The translations under genes were made by a program, and so were the position numbers. Shown piece by piece: positions 1-10,891 of a stretch of DNA of 64,000 nucleotides. The stretch comes from Thozetella sp. PMI_491 (Eukaryota > Ascomycota > Sordariomycetes > Chaetosphaeriales > Chaetosphaeriaceae), in the NCBI GenBank assembly GCA_021432635.1, contig MU270045.1, positions 584,867-648,866 on the forward strand, in the 5' to 3' direction. A model generated the notes under the pieces. That model had not been told where the DNA came from. It saw only the letters and a program-made list of their open reading frames with translations, and searched no databases. Every line of letters begins with the position of its first letter. Positions within the stretch are counted from its first letter, which is position 1.

Positions 1-1167
1 ATGAGAAAAACGAGGCGAAGAAGGCCGTGTCTCGTGTGCTGGCGTAAGAAAGAAGGAGAAGAGAGAGATGGCCTGCGCTCAAATGGTGCAATGATGAATG
101 GGATGTTCCATCTCATGCAGTGACCCCGGCAATGTGGTGGCTGCTTTGGCTGCACCTATCTTTTATGTAGGGCTTGGCTACGACCAAGATGCAAATGTTT
201 TTTTTCTTGGGGTAAGAGCCCGGGTAGTCTCTCGTTTGCAGCCGCAGAAATGGTGACGTCCTAATGGTCTTCACTTTCCTCCCACAGAGGGAAGAAAAAA
301 GTCCGCAAAGCTGAACCTCTCTCCTGAATATGGCGGCGTACTGCTGGTCTTTGGGCAATTAGCAACTGGTTGAGCTACGGGCACCCATGGACGAGTGAAG
401 GCAGAAAGGCAACAATAGCTATCACCGCATGCAAACCCCCTCCTCTTCTTCCTCGTCTCATCACCCCAAAATACGTACCACAGGCAAAGATTGGCAAGGG
501 ATAAGTAGGCCAGGCAGAAACTGCCCAGGGAAGAGTCGGCCGATCAAAGAGGGGGAAAAGTGACGAGTCTACAGATGGCAATCTGAGGGACAGCGCTGCC
601 TTGGTTGGTGCTGCGAATGGGCCATTCTCGGGGCGTGAAAGGCTGGGCGATTACGCTCCAATGCTTGCGCTGGCTGCAAGCCCGAATGCATGTTTAATTA
701 GTACCTGGTTCCCCCGCAGCCGCCGGGCCACGAGCGCACACGAGCGCAAGTAGTCCTTAGCACACTCCCGATGCCCAATCCAGACGGCGTGAAACCCCGC
801 TGCAGTGCCGCTAAATTTGCCTGCTGTCTGACGGGAACCACCACTTTGGGCCTGCAGCCTATCCCATTCCATCATCCAAGACCCGAAGACCACCCTACCG
901 CCGCGACCAACACTCTTGCCCCTTCAGCTTTTTGACGGCACCCACCAAAACCCGGCCAGGTTTCGCCGCAGCGCTTCACTCCTCTTCATCCACCCGACTT
1001 GTCCCACCGTCTCCTCGCCAAAGCGACCAACGCGCCCGTCGGTAGCCCGAACGACATTTTTTTTGTTTGGTGTGCCTCAGCTAGGTGGCCGACAGACAAG
1101 CCGACCCCTCGTCCGCTTCGCACGAGTTTCTTTGTCGAGCTGTGGCGGCACCTCTCTTTGTCACTTC
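1..1167. other. Intergenic and leader sequence, no gene seen
   Basis: I see no reading frame here with recognisable protein character; the ORFs are short and of mixed composition. The last 250 or so bases are pyrimidine-rich and probably serve as promoter and 5' leader of the gene that starts at 1168. A gene entering from the left edge cannot be excluded. Confidence 0.4.
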
Positions 1168-3259
1168 ATGGTGAGTTCGTCCTGGGTACTGCCTCTTCAT
1201 GTCCGGGGGGACCTCTCCTTGCTCCATCCCTCCCCTCCAAGGATTCCCGGCGCAGCTCCGGGCGCTGTGTTTCGTTCCTAGACGCCCTCTGCCCTATCTG
1301 CTTATTACTGTGTTCCCTCCCGTCAGCCTTTGTGGGGAAATGTCCATCCGTGTCTTCCAGCCGATTCTAACTCTGCGTCTGTCTCCCCAGTCTAGTCGTC
1401 GTCTGCAACCCCCCGAGGATCCTGGTGATACGAGACACTCCTCCTCGCCACTGCCTGCGCTCCACCCGCAAGCCCGCTCGTCCGAGCGGACCGCCGGCCC
1501 GTCCCTTGTCACCATCCTCAATGGTCGTCCAGTCCTCAGGGTCCCTCCCAACGCGCGAGAAGAGCTGCTCCGAGCCCTAGGGGACTTCAACCAGAGCCTC
1601 CACGAGGCGCGCCGCTTCGTAGGCTCGCGCGACCAGGATCAGGACACGGACATGTCTTCCGGCCCGGGGAGGGACCTCCGGCGAAGATTTAATCGAGATC
1701 CCCCGTTGGCCAACGAGCCGCTGCCGAGCACGGCTTCTCCGAACCCACCGTCCCTTCCACCCCTCCGCTCTCTGGGGTCGAGGCGCGAGTCGAGTATGTC
1801 CGCGTCGCCAGGGGGGGTGGGCACTCGTTCCCGCTCGCTGGTGGCAAGATGGGCCAACAACTACCGCTCACTGAGCTCTATAACTTCGGACCTAGCGGAC
1901 CTGGATCGTAATCTAGAGAGCGCGAACTCGCACCTCCAGGCGTTACTGGACTACACCATTGAGAACCCATCACAACCCTACATGTCCACCCTTTCGCCCC
2001 CTCCTGCCCAGCCAGAGCATGCAGAGGAGACCCGGAGGATCAAAAGGCGGAAGGTGGACTCGGACAGACTCAGCCCCACCTTCAAGAACTTCCGCTATGG
2101 CAAATATGGCCAGGTCGAGCCAGGACCACTCAAGATGGAGATTGTCAGCTGCGATGGAGGACTATACTCCAGCGGCTTGGTTTCGGACGCGACCTCCTAC
2201 GCCGTCGAGAACATATTGAAGAATGATTCGTCTGTCTACTGCACCAAGGGAAATCGCTGCAATATTGTCCTCCGCCATCAAGGGGCCACCGTTTTCAGTC
2301 TCAAGGAGCTAGTCATCAAGGCCCCGGGACTTGACTACTCGTCGCCGTAGGTCCCACCCCCTCCTCCCCAATGCCTATATGCCTATATGCCTATATGCTA
2401 CGGCTTAGCCTAATATGTGAGCAGGGTTCGCGAGGGTATGGTTTTCGTATCGATGAACCAAGATGATCTCTTGAAGCGCACAGCACAGTACCAGATACAG
2501 TACGTGAGACCACGCAGGAGATCACCGCCCCCCCCCAATCCTCCCGCCTACTCAGCTCGACATGAGGAGGACGGGGCGCAATCGGGAAGCGGGTCGTCTG
2601 CGAGAACTCGTCGGCAACAGAGTCGGTTTGACTGGAATATGGAGGACGACGATGAGGAAAACTACAGGACAGCCCAAATACCTTCCGAGTTTAACGCCTC
2701 GCCCCCGCCTTTTAACGTCACAACCGAGTGCAGCGACGATAGCGGGGCTGAAGGTGCTCCTTTAGGTCGTGTGCGTCGGCGAAGGACGCCGAACCGCATC
2801 GGCGTTCTCCCCTTCGAGAGTGACAGCAGCGACGAGGGTGGACCAAGCTGGGGAGATGCCACCCGGTTGGAGTCGGGATGGGAGGGTAGCTTGGAAGACC
2901 TGACATCCCACCTGCACCGAGCGAACCGGGCACGAGAGATCGCGTCCCATTATCTTCGCGAGCACGGCCGAGAGCGGGACGACAATGGTCTAGCCGAGGT
3001 CGAGGATGCATCACAGGCCGCGATACAAGAGGCAGTTCGGGCGGTGGGTGGTGCTCTGATGGCGCCCCTAGCCCACTTCTACATCGAACAGGACAAGAAC
3101 AAATGCACCATCCGCTTCGACCCTCCAGTCAGCGGACGCTTTATCTTGCTCAAGATGTGGTCACCGCATCACGACCCCACCGCCAACATCGACATCCAGG
3201 GCGTGACCGCGAAGGGATTCGCGGGCCCGCGATACTTTCCTTCCGTTGAGCTTATGTAG
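1168..3259 (+). CDS. Conserved fungal protein with a split beta-sandwich (galactose-binding-like) domain
   Basis: Function unknown. Best model has three exons: 1168-1170 (only the ATG), 1391-2346 and 2425-3259, giving 597 aa. Intron 1 has a GTGAGT donor right after ATG, a CTAAC branch site and a CCCCAG acceptor, so the protein would begin MSSRRLQPPED. Alternatives are in-frame ATGs at 1340 or 1199 without that intron. Residues 1-220 are Ser/Pro/Arg-rich and probably disordered. Residues about 240-340 look like a beta-sandwich half (VENILKNDSSVYCTKGN, then FSLKELVIKAPGLDYSSP). After a roughly 200-residue acidic, Arg/Ser-rich insert, the C-terminal 65 residues resume with FYIEQDKNKCTIRF and FILLKMWSPHHDP. 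The order resembles an APC10/DOC or discoidin-type fold opened by a long insert; this is inference from pattern. Intron 2 (2347-2424) joins SSP to VREGMVF cleanly. Confidence 0.75.
2371..2398 (+). repeat. Tandem repeat of TGCCTATAT inside an intron
   Basis: Three near-perfect 9-bp copies of TGCCTATAT lie within the 78-nt second intron of the gene at 1168-3259, just upstream of its CCTAAT-like branch region. The repeat takes up about a third of the intron. Confidence 0.9.
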
Positions 3260-4148
3260 CAGGCAGGAAAAAGGAAACGGGAAGACCGGCGAATACCCAG
3301 GAGGCTTTAGCGCAGACATGGCTGCTCTTGGCCGAGCAGCAAATGGGAGGCAGGGTCGTTTTTTAACTACACTTCGGCAGGGTTATGGGAGGGATACGCA
3401 GCGAGAGACGAATGTGCCCTCTTTGTACAGTTGGAGCGCGAACAAACCTAAATAAACCTGAGCGCCGGGCATCTGTGTCAAGGCCTTGCTTTGGCCAAGA
3501 CTTGAAAAGAGGAGGGCGGGCCTGGAACGCTTGGAGACATAGACGATAGGGGCGGGAATGACCGAGTGATGAACCACAATGATTCATACCACGAAGGAGC
3601 CCAATATCGTCCAATTGCGGGGTTCGCTCGAGTTGTAAATGTGGGCGGCTAGCTGCACCGTTCGCCTCGCAGGCCACCATCCCATCCCGACAGGCCTGCG
3701 AACTTGGGGTCACCCTCGTAGGGCCGAGAAAGAGTCACAGTCTCGGGGGCGATGCAGCTGCCCCGGCTAGAGACGTCCGCGCATGGCAATCATATCAGAC
3801 TGAGTCATCGGCAGAGGCGTTTTTGCAGAGGCTAAGCAAACTAGGTCCCCAAGTGTAGGAGCTGCCCCGCGGCTGTGAAAGCCAGGACCGAGAAGCCTTT
3901 TTAGTGGGGCAGCCGCCACTCCACTGACAAATGGCGATATAACCACACACCTTCGACCCTGAAGCCCCGCGTGAAAATTTCCAGCATCGACAAAAGCAAA
4001 CAGCCCACTCCAGCAAACGAAGACCCAGTCCTGCTTGGGCTTTCCCTGAGACTCCCTGTTGAGGCGACCTGCTCGAGTGCACCCTCAACCCACCACCACC
4101 AGAGGCGCGAGACCCCCGAGAAAAAAAAAACACCGTACACTAGCAGTC
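3260..4148. other. 3' flank of the 1168-3259 gene and leader of tif6
   Basis: No coding region is supported. A possible poly(A) signal AATAAA lies at 3451-3456, about 190 nt after the upstream stop. The last 200 bases, ending in an A-rich run before the ATG at 4149, are probably the tif6 leader. Confidence 0.4.
3451..3456 (+). terminator. Possible polyadenylation signal AATAAA
   Basis: Canonical AATAAA about 190 nt downstream of the stop codon at 3257-3259. Fungal poly(A) signals are loose, so this is only a candidate. Confidence 0.35.
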
Positions 4149-5039
4149 ATGGCGGTTCGAGCGCAGTTTGAGAACTCCAACGAGTAAATTCTACCCCGCC
4201 ACAGGGCCTACCGACTGCCCCGCGATGCTGCCATGTCGAGGCTGACCACGTGCTCTAGGGTCGGCGTTTTCTCGACATTGACAAACTCATACTCCCTCGT
4301 GGCGATCGGCGCGAGCGAGAACTTCTACAGCGTCTTCGAGGCCGAGCTGCAAGACGTCATCCCCATCTGTCGCACCACCATCGCCGGCACAAGGATCATC
4401 GGCCGGTTGACAGCAGGGTGAGCATGCTCTCCCTCCTGAGACACTGTAGCAGAGAAAGCGACATACCAACTGACACCCCCCACCCCTCCTAGCAACCGCA
4501 AGGGCCTTCTCGTCCCAACTAGCACAACTGACCAGGAGCTTCAACACCTGCGAAACAGCCTACCCGACGAGATCCGCATCCAGCGCATTGAGGAACGGCT
4601 GTCAGCCCTCGGCAACGTGATCGTGACCAACGACCATGTGGCCCTCATCCATCCCGATCTAGAGCGTGAGACAGAGGAGATTATTGCTGACGTGCTGGGC
4701 GTCGAGGTGTTCCGTCAAACAATCGCCGACAACGTCCTGGTCGGCTCGTACATGGTGCTCAGCAACCAGGGCGGCCTGGTACACCCCAAGACAAGCATTC
4801 AGGATCAGGATGAGCTCAGCAGTCTTCTACAAGTACCTCTAGTGGCAGGCAGTGTCAACCGCGGCAGCAATGTCGTGGGTGGCGGCATGGTGGTCAACGA
4901 CTGGATGGCCGTGACTGGCCTGGACACAACGGCGCCGGAGCTCAGTGTCATCGAGAGCGTGTTCCGATTAGGCGAGGGCGCAGGGCCCGGAGCAATCAAC
5001 ACGAACATGAAGGACACGATAGTGGAGTCATTCTACTGA
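4149..5039 (+). CDS. tif6: Eukaryotic translation initiation factor 6 (eIF6/Tif6)
   Basis: eIF6 binds the 60S subunit in nucleolus and cytoplasm, is needed for 60S maturation and blocks joining of 40S until released. Exons 4149-4183, 4259-4417 and 4493-5039 give 246 aa, the usual family length (about 245). The N-terminus [17 protein letters not shown], the [19 protein letters not shown] segment and the repeated penteir beta/alpha units with family motifs ([56 protein letters not shown]) are diagnostic. The protein ends [12 protein letters not shown]. Introns are 75 nt each with standard ends. The ATG is in good context (CAGTCATGG). Intron 1 contains a CACGTG at 4247-4252. Nothing appears truncated. 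Confidence 0.97.
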
Positions 5040-5622
5040 GAGCGCTCGGCTTAGTTCTGCTCAGTCTCGCCTGAGCTAAGAGGGGTCCGGCCTGCCCGGC
5101 TTACCCTTACGGAGCTTTGTGCTAATGCATCTCCGAAATACCACTCCCTCACAACCGGAGCGTGGGGGAACTGCGGACAAGATGGGCTAGGGCCACAGCG
5201 AGTGGCTATCATAGGTTACTCCTCGGCACGACGATGGGCCAAAAGGGGGCCGGCACTGTCGGCCAGAGAACGGATGGTCATGCGAGGGGCCTGGTCCCGC
5301 ACATATTGGACGGGATTGGACCGCCCCAAGATGCTACGTTAGATGCCCACGTTTGGGTATAATTGATTCTCCCCGAGTCGTCTGCGCCATGGATCTCCCA
5401 TTTCTCTATGAGCAAAATATGTTCCCCGGCTACGGCGGAGTTTTTTTTTCTGTGAAACATGTCGGGCAACAGCAACAGTGACTGGCATTAGAGCGGCCAA
5501 AAGCCCACGCAGGAATGCTACATCCGCCCGCTCAAGGCCCCGGAGCAACCAGAGCAACCCGCAGTTTCTATGGATCATCGCCGTATATATCACTTGCCCC
5601 GCCTAGCTAGCTACCTATAGCT

Positions 5623-5636
5623 GGGGGGGGGGGGGG
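5623..5636 (+). repeat. G14 homopolymer
   Basis: Fourteen consecutive G in intergenic DNA, flanked by CTATAGCT and CGGTGGCTAGC. Confidence 0.9.
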
Positions 5637-6774
5637 CGGTGGCTAGCAAGCTAGGTATTGTGTGGACTTGGCGTCATTCCAATCAGTAGCAAGCATACCT
5701 TTACCTGGCGTGCAATACCTGGCCGAGCCTGAAGTTTGCTTAAGAGAGGGAAGGTACGAAAAAGGACCTACGCACGGACAAGGCCGGGATGGCAGCTCCC
5801 CTCAAGGGAAATGCTCACACTGTGAATCGAAAGACGGTCATGCTAAGGTCCCTTCATGCGAACCCCTCTATCGTCAAGTACACCATCGACCTCTTGCCGT
5901 TAGACCCACAGATTCTCGCGTAGTCATACCATAGCATCCGGCCGTGTGCAAGCGTGCCTCAGAGGTGGTATCTGGGTTACGTTGCTGCTCTGATGTCCGG
6001 GGGCGCTCTGCCGAGTTCGATGGAGCTCTGAGCAGGCCGAATCGTATATGCGGGGTGAGCTGTCCTAGGCGTGGAGCGTGTGGTTGGATGTTCAAGTTAT
6101 AAAGGCCCGGCCATCCCGCCCCGACGCTATATCGAGTGGCCATCATTTCCCCCCTATCTCTGCACTCGTCAGTGGCTGCGCTTTGCCTCTCTCCTCGGCT
6201 CCCCCTTTCCTCTCCCTCGAAGCGGGGTCCCGCTGCCGGTGGCTCGCGGGGTTGGGCGGGCGAGTTCCAGAGCGGCGAGAATGACTCAACAATGGTGCGC
6301 GTTGGGAAAGGGCCCGACTCAGCTCGATGGCCACCAGCCTGCATTGGGGTGGTGGTCGTGGGCTGGGAGGCGGGTGCGTGAGACAAGTCTTGGAAGCGGT
6401 CAAGTATGAAGGGGGAGGGAGTGGTCTCTCTGTCGGCGTCACCGTCGCCTTCTGGGTTAGAACATGTCTCTTTACAAACGGGTAAATGAGCGAACGAGGC
6501 ATCATAGGCAATAACCCCCTTCGTTCCCTGACACTCAGCCAGACCGTCAAGCTTTGTGTGGGACAGACGATCTTGTGGTCCACAGCCGGCGGCCTTCTAT
6601 TCTCTGCAACGACAGTACGAAACTGCTGTGCGCGCAGCCGATGGTTCCGAAGCCCAGTTCGAGGTGGGGAGGTATCAGAACTCCTTCTCTCCCCGTACTG
6701 CGATTTACCGCAGTTACTGATTCCCTACCTACCTAATGTAGCTATGCAGTGATTTGTGTGGTTTTGCGAACAAA

Positions 6775-6790
6775 GGGTAGGTACCTACCC
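6775..6790. repeat. 16-bp perfect palindrome GGGTAGGTACCTACCC
   Basis: The 16 bases are self-complementary without a loop. Related TAGGTACCTA or ACCTACCT strings recur near 6724-6735, 39163-39194 and 46745-46757, all intergenic. Role unknown. Confidence 0.85.
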
Positions 6791-7844
6791 ACTCCGCAAG
6801 GGACTGGAGTGGGCGTGTCTGGTTCCGCCACCCGTCGGCGGGGCCATAGGCGGGCCACCGACGGGCGACCGCAGACAAGCTAGATCCCATCTGCAATTCT
6901 TGGCTGCAGGGCCCCGGAAGCTCCCAGGCACCTGGAGGCGCGCCCCACTCGCCGACATCGCGCCTAGCCACACGCAGCGGATCAGCCCAACCCTGTTGTT
7001 TTCAGCCAGCTCGGCCCAGTTTCCCTTCAAATCCATCCCCCACGTCGTCATCAGCTTTTGTTTGCTTGAGCTGTCCCGTTATAAACACCCGCATTACCGC
7101 GTCCAAGGGCATTGTCTTTTTCTCCCCTCCCGCCGGCCGCACCCCTCCTTCCCTGCCCGAGTGCCTATACCAGGGAAGTTGGCTAGGATCCCTCGCGCGT
7201 GGAGAGAGCAGAGAGAGCAGAACCCGCCCACGACCCTTGCTCAAGGGTACTCTGCCCAAAGCGAGCTCGGCAAGACGCGTGTAGCGTCCCCCGTCGTTTG
7301 CCTAGTCGCCTGGTCCGTTCGATCCACACATGCATTCATCCATCATACTCTCCAACTACTTTGTCAACCCTTTGGCTCGCACCTAGGTACAAGCACAATC
7401 CGCATACCCACGCATCATCTCCATCAACAAACCTGGTTCCCTTTCTCGCCTGGTGGCCTCTATTATTGAGCCGAGAGGAACCAGCCGGCCGCCTGGCAGC
7501 CCTCCCTTCCCACCCTTGCATCCCGCTTCATGCAAGATCCCGCCGTCGGCGCGATTCGGCAGCACTCGACTCCCCTTTGTCGCTAGGTGACACCACATTG
7601 AAGCTTGTGGACGTTTACGGGCGCTCGAGCAAAAGCTTCTTTCTCCCCTTCCCCCCAAGGCTTCGATCGCTCAAGGATCTTCCACGCTGCTCTCAGAAGA
7701 GTATTTTTTTTTTTTTGACAGGGCAACTTGGGGACCAGGTCTGTGGCCGCTATTTGACCCCGCCAAACAAAAACCAAGCAGGCGCAGCCATTCACATCCT
7801 CTCACAGGGATCTAGAGCTGTCCCACCCGAAACATTAATTCATT

Positions 7845-9380
7845 ATGCTAAGAGGCAGCGGTGGTGACCACCCCTCGCCTTTGCACACCACCAACCGCGC
7901 CCGCCCCGAGACCGAGCCCCGTCCGCTGTCCATGCAGAGCCCGCGGGGATCTCCCTCGACCCAGATTGCGAGCACCACTGGTAGTGGATATGCATCCCCC
8001 CGCTCTCTCCAGAACCGCGTAGACATCGCCTACCACGCCCCTCTGGAGCCCTTACAAGAATACCACAGCGGCTACGCAGATGACGACGACGGCTCGCCGC
8101 TCCCGTCTGCCCATCATCGTCGCCAGCAGTCGTTCCCGACTCTGCTGCCGCTGTCCTTCCGGAGCCGCACACCGTCCCCTACGCGCAAGACTCCGCGCTT
8201 CTCCGAACAGATGCCTTTCACTGGCGACGGCAGGAGCGGGAAGGCCGACAGCCCGCGAGGAGGCGGTTTGGCTGGATGGCTAAGTAGTGCCTCTTCCCCA
8301 GCCACAGCGGGCGCGGAAGACCGCACTCCGAGCCAGAACCTACCCTCGAAAGGGGGGTCGCGCGACGCAACGCCGGACGCAACGCCCACACGACTGCGGA
8401 GGAGCACCACTGCAGCGGCGGGGCCAGCATCTACGGAACCTACCAAGAAGGCCATTGCTTCCACTGCGTCGCGTTTCATGTCTGCCATCTCGAGATTCGC
8501 CCAAGCCTCGGCAAGCCCAACCCTTGACGATGAACTGTGCAACCTAAACGTCGAGGCGGCGCTTATTTCGCCGACATCGCCCTCGGGGGACACCTTCTCC
8601 CCGGCCGCTTACAAAAATCTACAAATGAACGCCATCGGGCTGCTCACAAAAATGCAAAACGCTTATCGCGAGAAGACCATCGCACTGAAGGACCTGGAGG
8701 CGGAGAGAGGTGCTCAGCGGGACGAGATCGAGGAGGCGGAAACGAGGGCCGCCCATCTCAAGATGCAGCTGGAAGGGATGGCCCTAAAGGCAGCCGAGAG
8801 CGAGAAGTCGATGCAGGAGCTGGTCCGTGAGCTGGCTGCGGAGAGACGAGCCAGAGCAGAGGAGCAGCGTCTCATCCGGGAGAAGGGCATCCCTCTCCTC
8901 ACCGAAGGATCCACCGTCTCGGAGGACCTGGGCGCTGAGGATGACCAGCTCCGGAGGAAATGGCGGAAGAGCGCCAGCACGGTCAAGTCGGACGAGACCA
9001 CTTTCGAGACCGACGACGAGAGTGTGGAAGGGGAGAGCGTGTTCTCCAGGTCCCGCAGCCCCACCATTCCTCCTAGCGCCTTCGAAGGAAGTATGGTGGA
9101 CGGCGCTTCGGGCCTGAGTAAGAGCAGCGGCATGCTCAGCCCGCCGAAGGCTAAGAACGGCCAGCAGCTGACTGCCTTGCAAAAGATTATAAAGGGTATA
9201 TCCGGCGATGCAGATGCCGGCACTGATGGCTGCAGGAACTGCAAGGGTCAGGATGCTGGTGCTGCTTGGGACACGGTTAGCTTGTTGAGGGACGAGAACA
9301 GACATTTGAAGCAACGGGTTGGGCAGCTAGAGGATGCGGTGGAGGGCGCTTTAGACATGGTCAGGGGCGTGGGGCTATAA
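7845..9380 (+). CDS. Conserved fungal coiled-coil protein of unknown function
   Basis: Intronless, 511 aa. I do not recognise a named family, though the layout is like hypothetical proteins of other sordariomycetes. Residues 1-215 are Ser/Pro/Arg-rich, low complexity and probably disordered, with many SP and TP sites. Residues about 257-348 form a long charged helix with heptad-like spacing, starting NLQMNAIGLLTKMQNAYREK and rich in Glu/Ala/Arg, a likely coiled coil. Residues 349-440 are acidic and Ser-rich. Near residue 464 there is a CRNC pair followed by a second helix (LLRDENRHLKQRVGQLED). The CXXC plus helix ending could bind metal or a partner; this is inference. An in-frame ATG at 7933 (MQSPRGSPSTQ) is an alternative start. 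It is convergent with the complex I subunit gene. Confidence 0.8.
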   Translation: MLRGSGGDHPSPLHTTNRARPETEPRPLSMQSPRGSPSTQIASTTGSGYASPRSLQNRVDIAYHAPLEPLQEYHSGYADDDDGSPLPSAHHRRQQSFPTLLPLSFRSRTPSPTRKTPRFSEQMPFTGDGRSGKADSPRGGGLAGWLSSASSPATAGAEDRTPSQNLPSKGGSRDATPDATPTRLRRSTTAAAGPASTEPTKKAIASTASRFMSAISRFAQASASPTLDDELCNLNVEAALISPTSPSGDTFSPAAYKNLQMNAIGLLTKMQNAYREKTIALKDLEAERGAQRDEIEEAETRAAHLKMQLEGMALKAAESEKSMQELVRELAAERRARAEEQRLIREKGIPLLTEGSTVSEDLGAEDDQLRRKWRKSASTVKSDETTFETDDESVEGESVFSRSRSPTIPPSAFEGSMVDGASGLSKSSGMLSPPKAKNGQQLTALQKIIKGISGDADAGTDGCRNCKGQDAGAAWDTVSLLRDENRHLKQRVGQLEDAVEGALDMVRGVGL

Positions 9381-9912
9381 CACGGGAAAGGTGGACACGA
9401 GACACTGGCATAAACTTTGGCGTACTGGAGCATCTACGGTGTTGGGATATCAAGATTGGCCACATCATGCATTTCATAGGGGACGGTCATGTCGCCCGCA
9501 CATGTTAGGTTGCTGGGTCCTGGAAATACCGCAAGAACAAGCGGCCTTCGAGTGGGCCGAGCGACCTAGATAACCCATATTTGAAGGTCTAATTCCCTCG
9601 GTGATGCAATTGGAATGTCTACTTGTTGTCTGTCAAGCCGCTTCCGTCCCCTTTCTCTCTCGAGTCAAGCGTCCCTGCCTCTCAACAAGGCCCCCCTCTT
9701 CAAGGAGCAGCATCGCCGTCCAAAGTAGTACGCAGCAGAGAGCCAAAGGCAGGGGGCGGCGTGAGCGATAAAAGGAGTGCGGTAGTTTTATAAGACGGTT
9801 TTTCTTCTTCTTTGCTGCGAAGGCCTGAATGCGCCATATTCTGAGGTTTCCCCCGAGGTTTAGATGTATGTGCACTTCCCTGCTCGTCCCTCCGGGCGGG
9901 TTCTCAAGTCAC
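9381..9912. other. Convergent 3' flanks, no gene seen
   Basis: About 530 nt between two convergent stop codons. It presumably holds both 3' UTRs. No coding or RNA feature is supported. Confidence 0.45.
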
Positions 9913-10343
9913 TCAATGGTGGCCGTCGCCATGGCCCTCTCCGTGATGTTTGGGGGCCAAAAAGAAGTATTCGTAGGTGCAGTAGGCCGCAAATGCCACC
10001 GAGGCAATTCCGAAGCCGGGGAGAGCGCCCCTGTATCGGTTGAACCTGCTGAATCGTCCCTGGTACCGCCATGTCTCCCTTTGTTCTAGTCAGCCAGCTG
10101 CGCCAATGCCACACGAGGCAAGAGGGATTGGTATTTTTTCGGACTGACCTTCGCTCCCATGGGTCATATCGGGGAGTCTTGGAGGCGGCGAGCAGCTTCT
10201 TCATGTCGAAGCCGGTGACGCTAGGCTTGGCGCCGCCGTGCGACGCTCGTAATGTTCTGTCGTCTGGTTAGCACGGGTACGGCCCGACAGGTAAGATCTG
10301 GCTGTCTCGATTGTTCAATTGGCGCTTACCGAGAGGGATGCAT
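9913..10343 (-). CDS. NADH:ubiquinone oxidoreductase subunit NDUFB3 (B12)
   Basis: Accessory subunit of the membrane arm of mitochondrial complex I. Minus-strand exons are 10343-10330 (14 nt), 10256-10149 and 10078-9913, joined by introns of 73 and 70 nt, giving 95 aa. The start is MHPSRTLRASHGG. Family features are KPSVTGFDMKKLL, the DPWER..TWRYQGRFSRFNR motif, a single membrane segment (LPGFGIASVAFAAYCTYEY) and a His-rich tail ending HHGEGHGDGHH. Length and tail match fungal B12 subunits. The ATG sits in a strong context (CGCCACCATGC). The first coding exon is so short that an ORF search shows only fragments of this gene. It is divergent from caf1, about 550 nt between starts. Confidence 0.9.
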
Positions 10344-10891
10344 GGTGGCGATGTGGGCTACGAAGCCAATTGACGACGTTCAACACCGTAGGACTTGACC
10401 TTGTGAGGTGGTGCGAGGTCAGCTTCCGCGTTTCCCAGACGTCGTCGAGGAGCTCTAATGGGTGGGTCTTTTTCGTCGGTTCAACATCGGGTTTCCCAAA
10501 GCGGTCCGTGCATCTAGCCCCAGTTGGCGCCTCCTCGATTCGATGCCGGCTTGCCACTGATTCTTGAGCTCACCTGGTCCTTTCGTCGCCATACAGAGAA
10601 ACCAACTTTGAGCCCTCTCCCTCGTCCATTTTCCTGGATTCTTAACCAGCCCGCCGACCAACAGACACGCAATCACCCCCTTTACTTCAAGAGAATCAAA
10701 TCTCGGCGACCCGCTTCGGGCAGCGACAATCGCGATCGCGACCAAGAGTCTCCTCTGCGTCCTGCGACGACGCCCAACCTGCCGCTTGCTCTTCCTCCCC
10801 CGTCAGGGATGGTGTGGTCAAGTCAACACGAAACGGCCAGGATAGGATTCATAAGATCGTACCAGACCGACGTCGACCAAGGCGGCCCACG
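10344..10891. promoter_or_regulatory. Divergent promoter region, complex I subunit / caf1
   Basis: About 550 nt separate the ATG at 10343 (minus) from the ATG at 10892 (plus). The arrangement implies a shared or back-to-back promoter. I saw no clear TATA box or named factor site. The caf1 side includes an in-frame upstream ATG at 10814. Confidence 0.5.

Larger units (their letters stand above)
5040..7844. other. Long intergenic region and leader of the coiled-coil gene
   Basis: ORFs up to about 240 codons occur, but they overlap one another on both strands, are rich in Pro/Arg/Ser and resemble no protein I know, so none is called. The stretch holds a G14 run, a perfect 16-bp palindrome at 6775-6790 and, from about 7100, pyrimidine-rich DNA that is probably the promoter and leader of the gene at 7845. 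Confidence 0.4.

Noticed and set aside
5874-6409. Overlapping ORFs of 112-170 codons on both strands
   Set aside because: Mixed, Pro/Arg/Ser-rich composition, heavy antisense overlap and no family motif; typical chance ORFs in GC-rich DNA.
6756-7867. Two plus-strand ORFs of 237 and 222 codons
   Set aside because: They lie in the pyrimidine-rich leader of the coiled-coil gene, overlap each other in different frames and run into its start.
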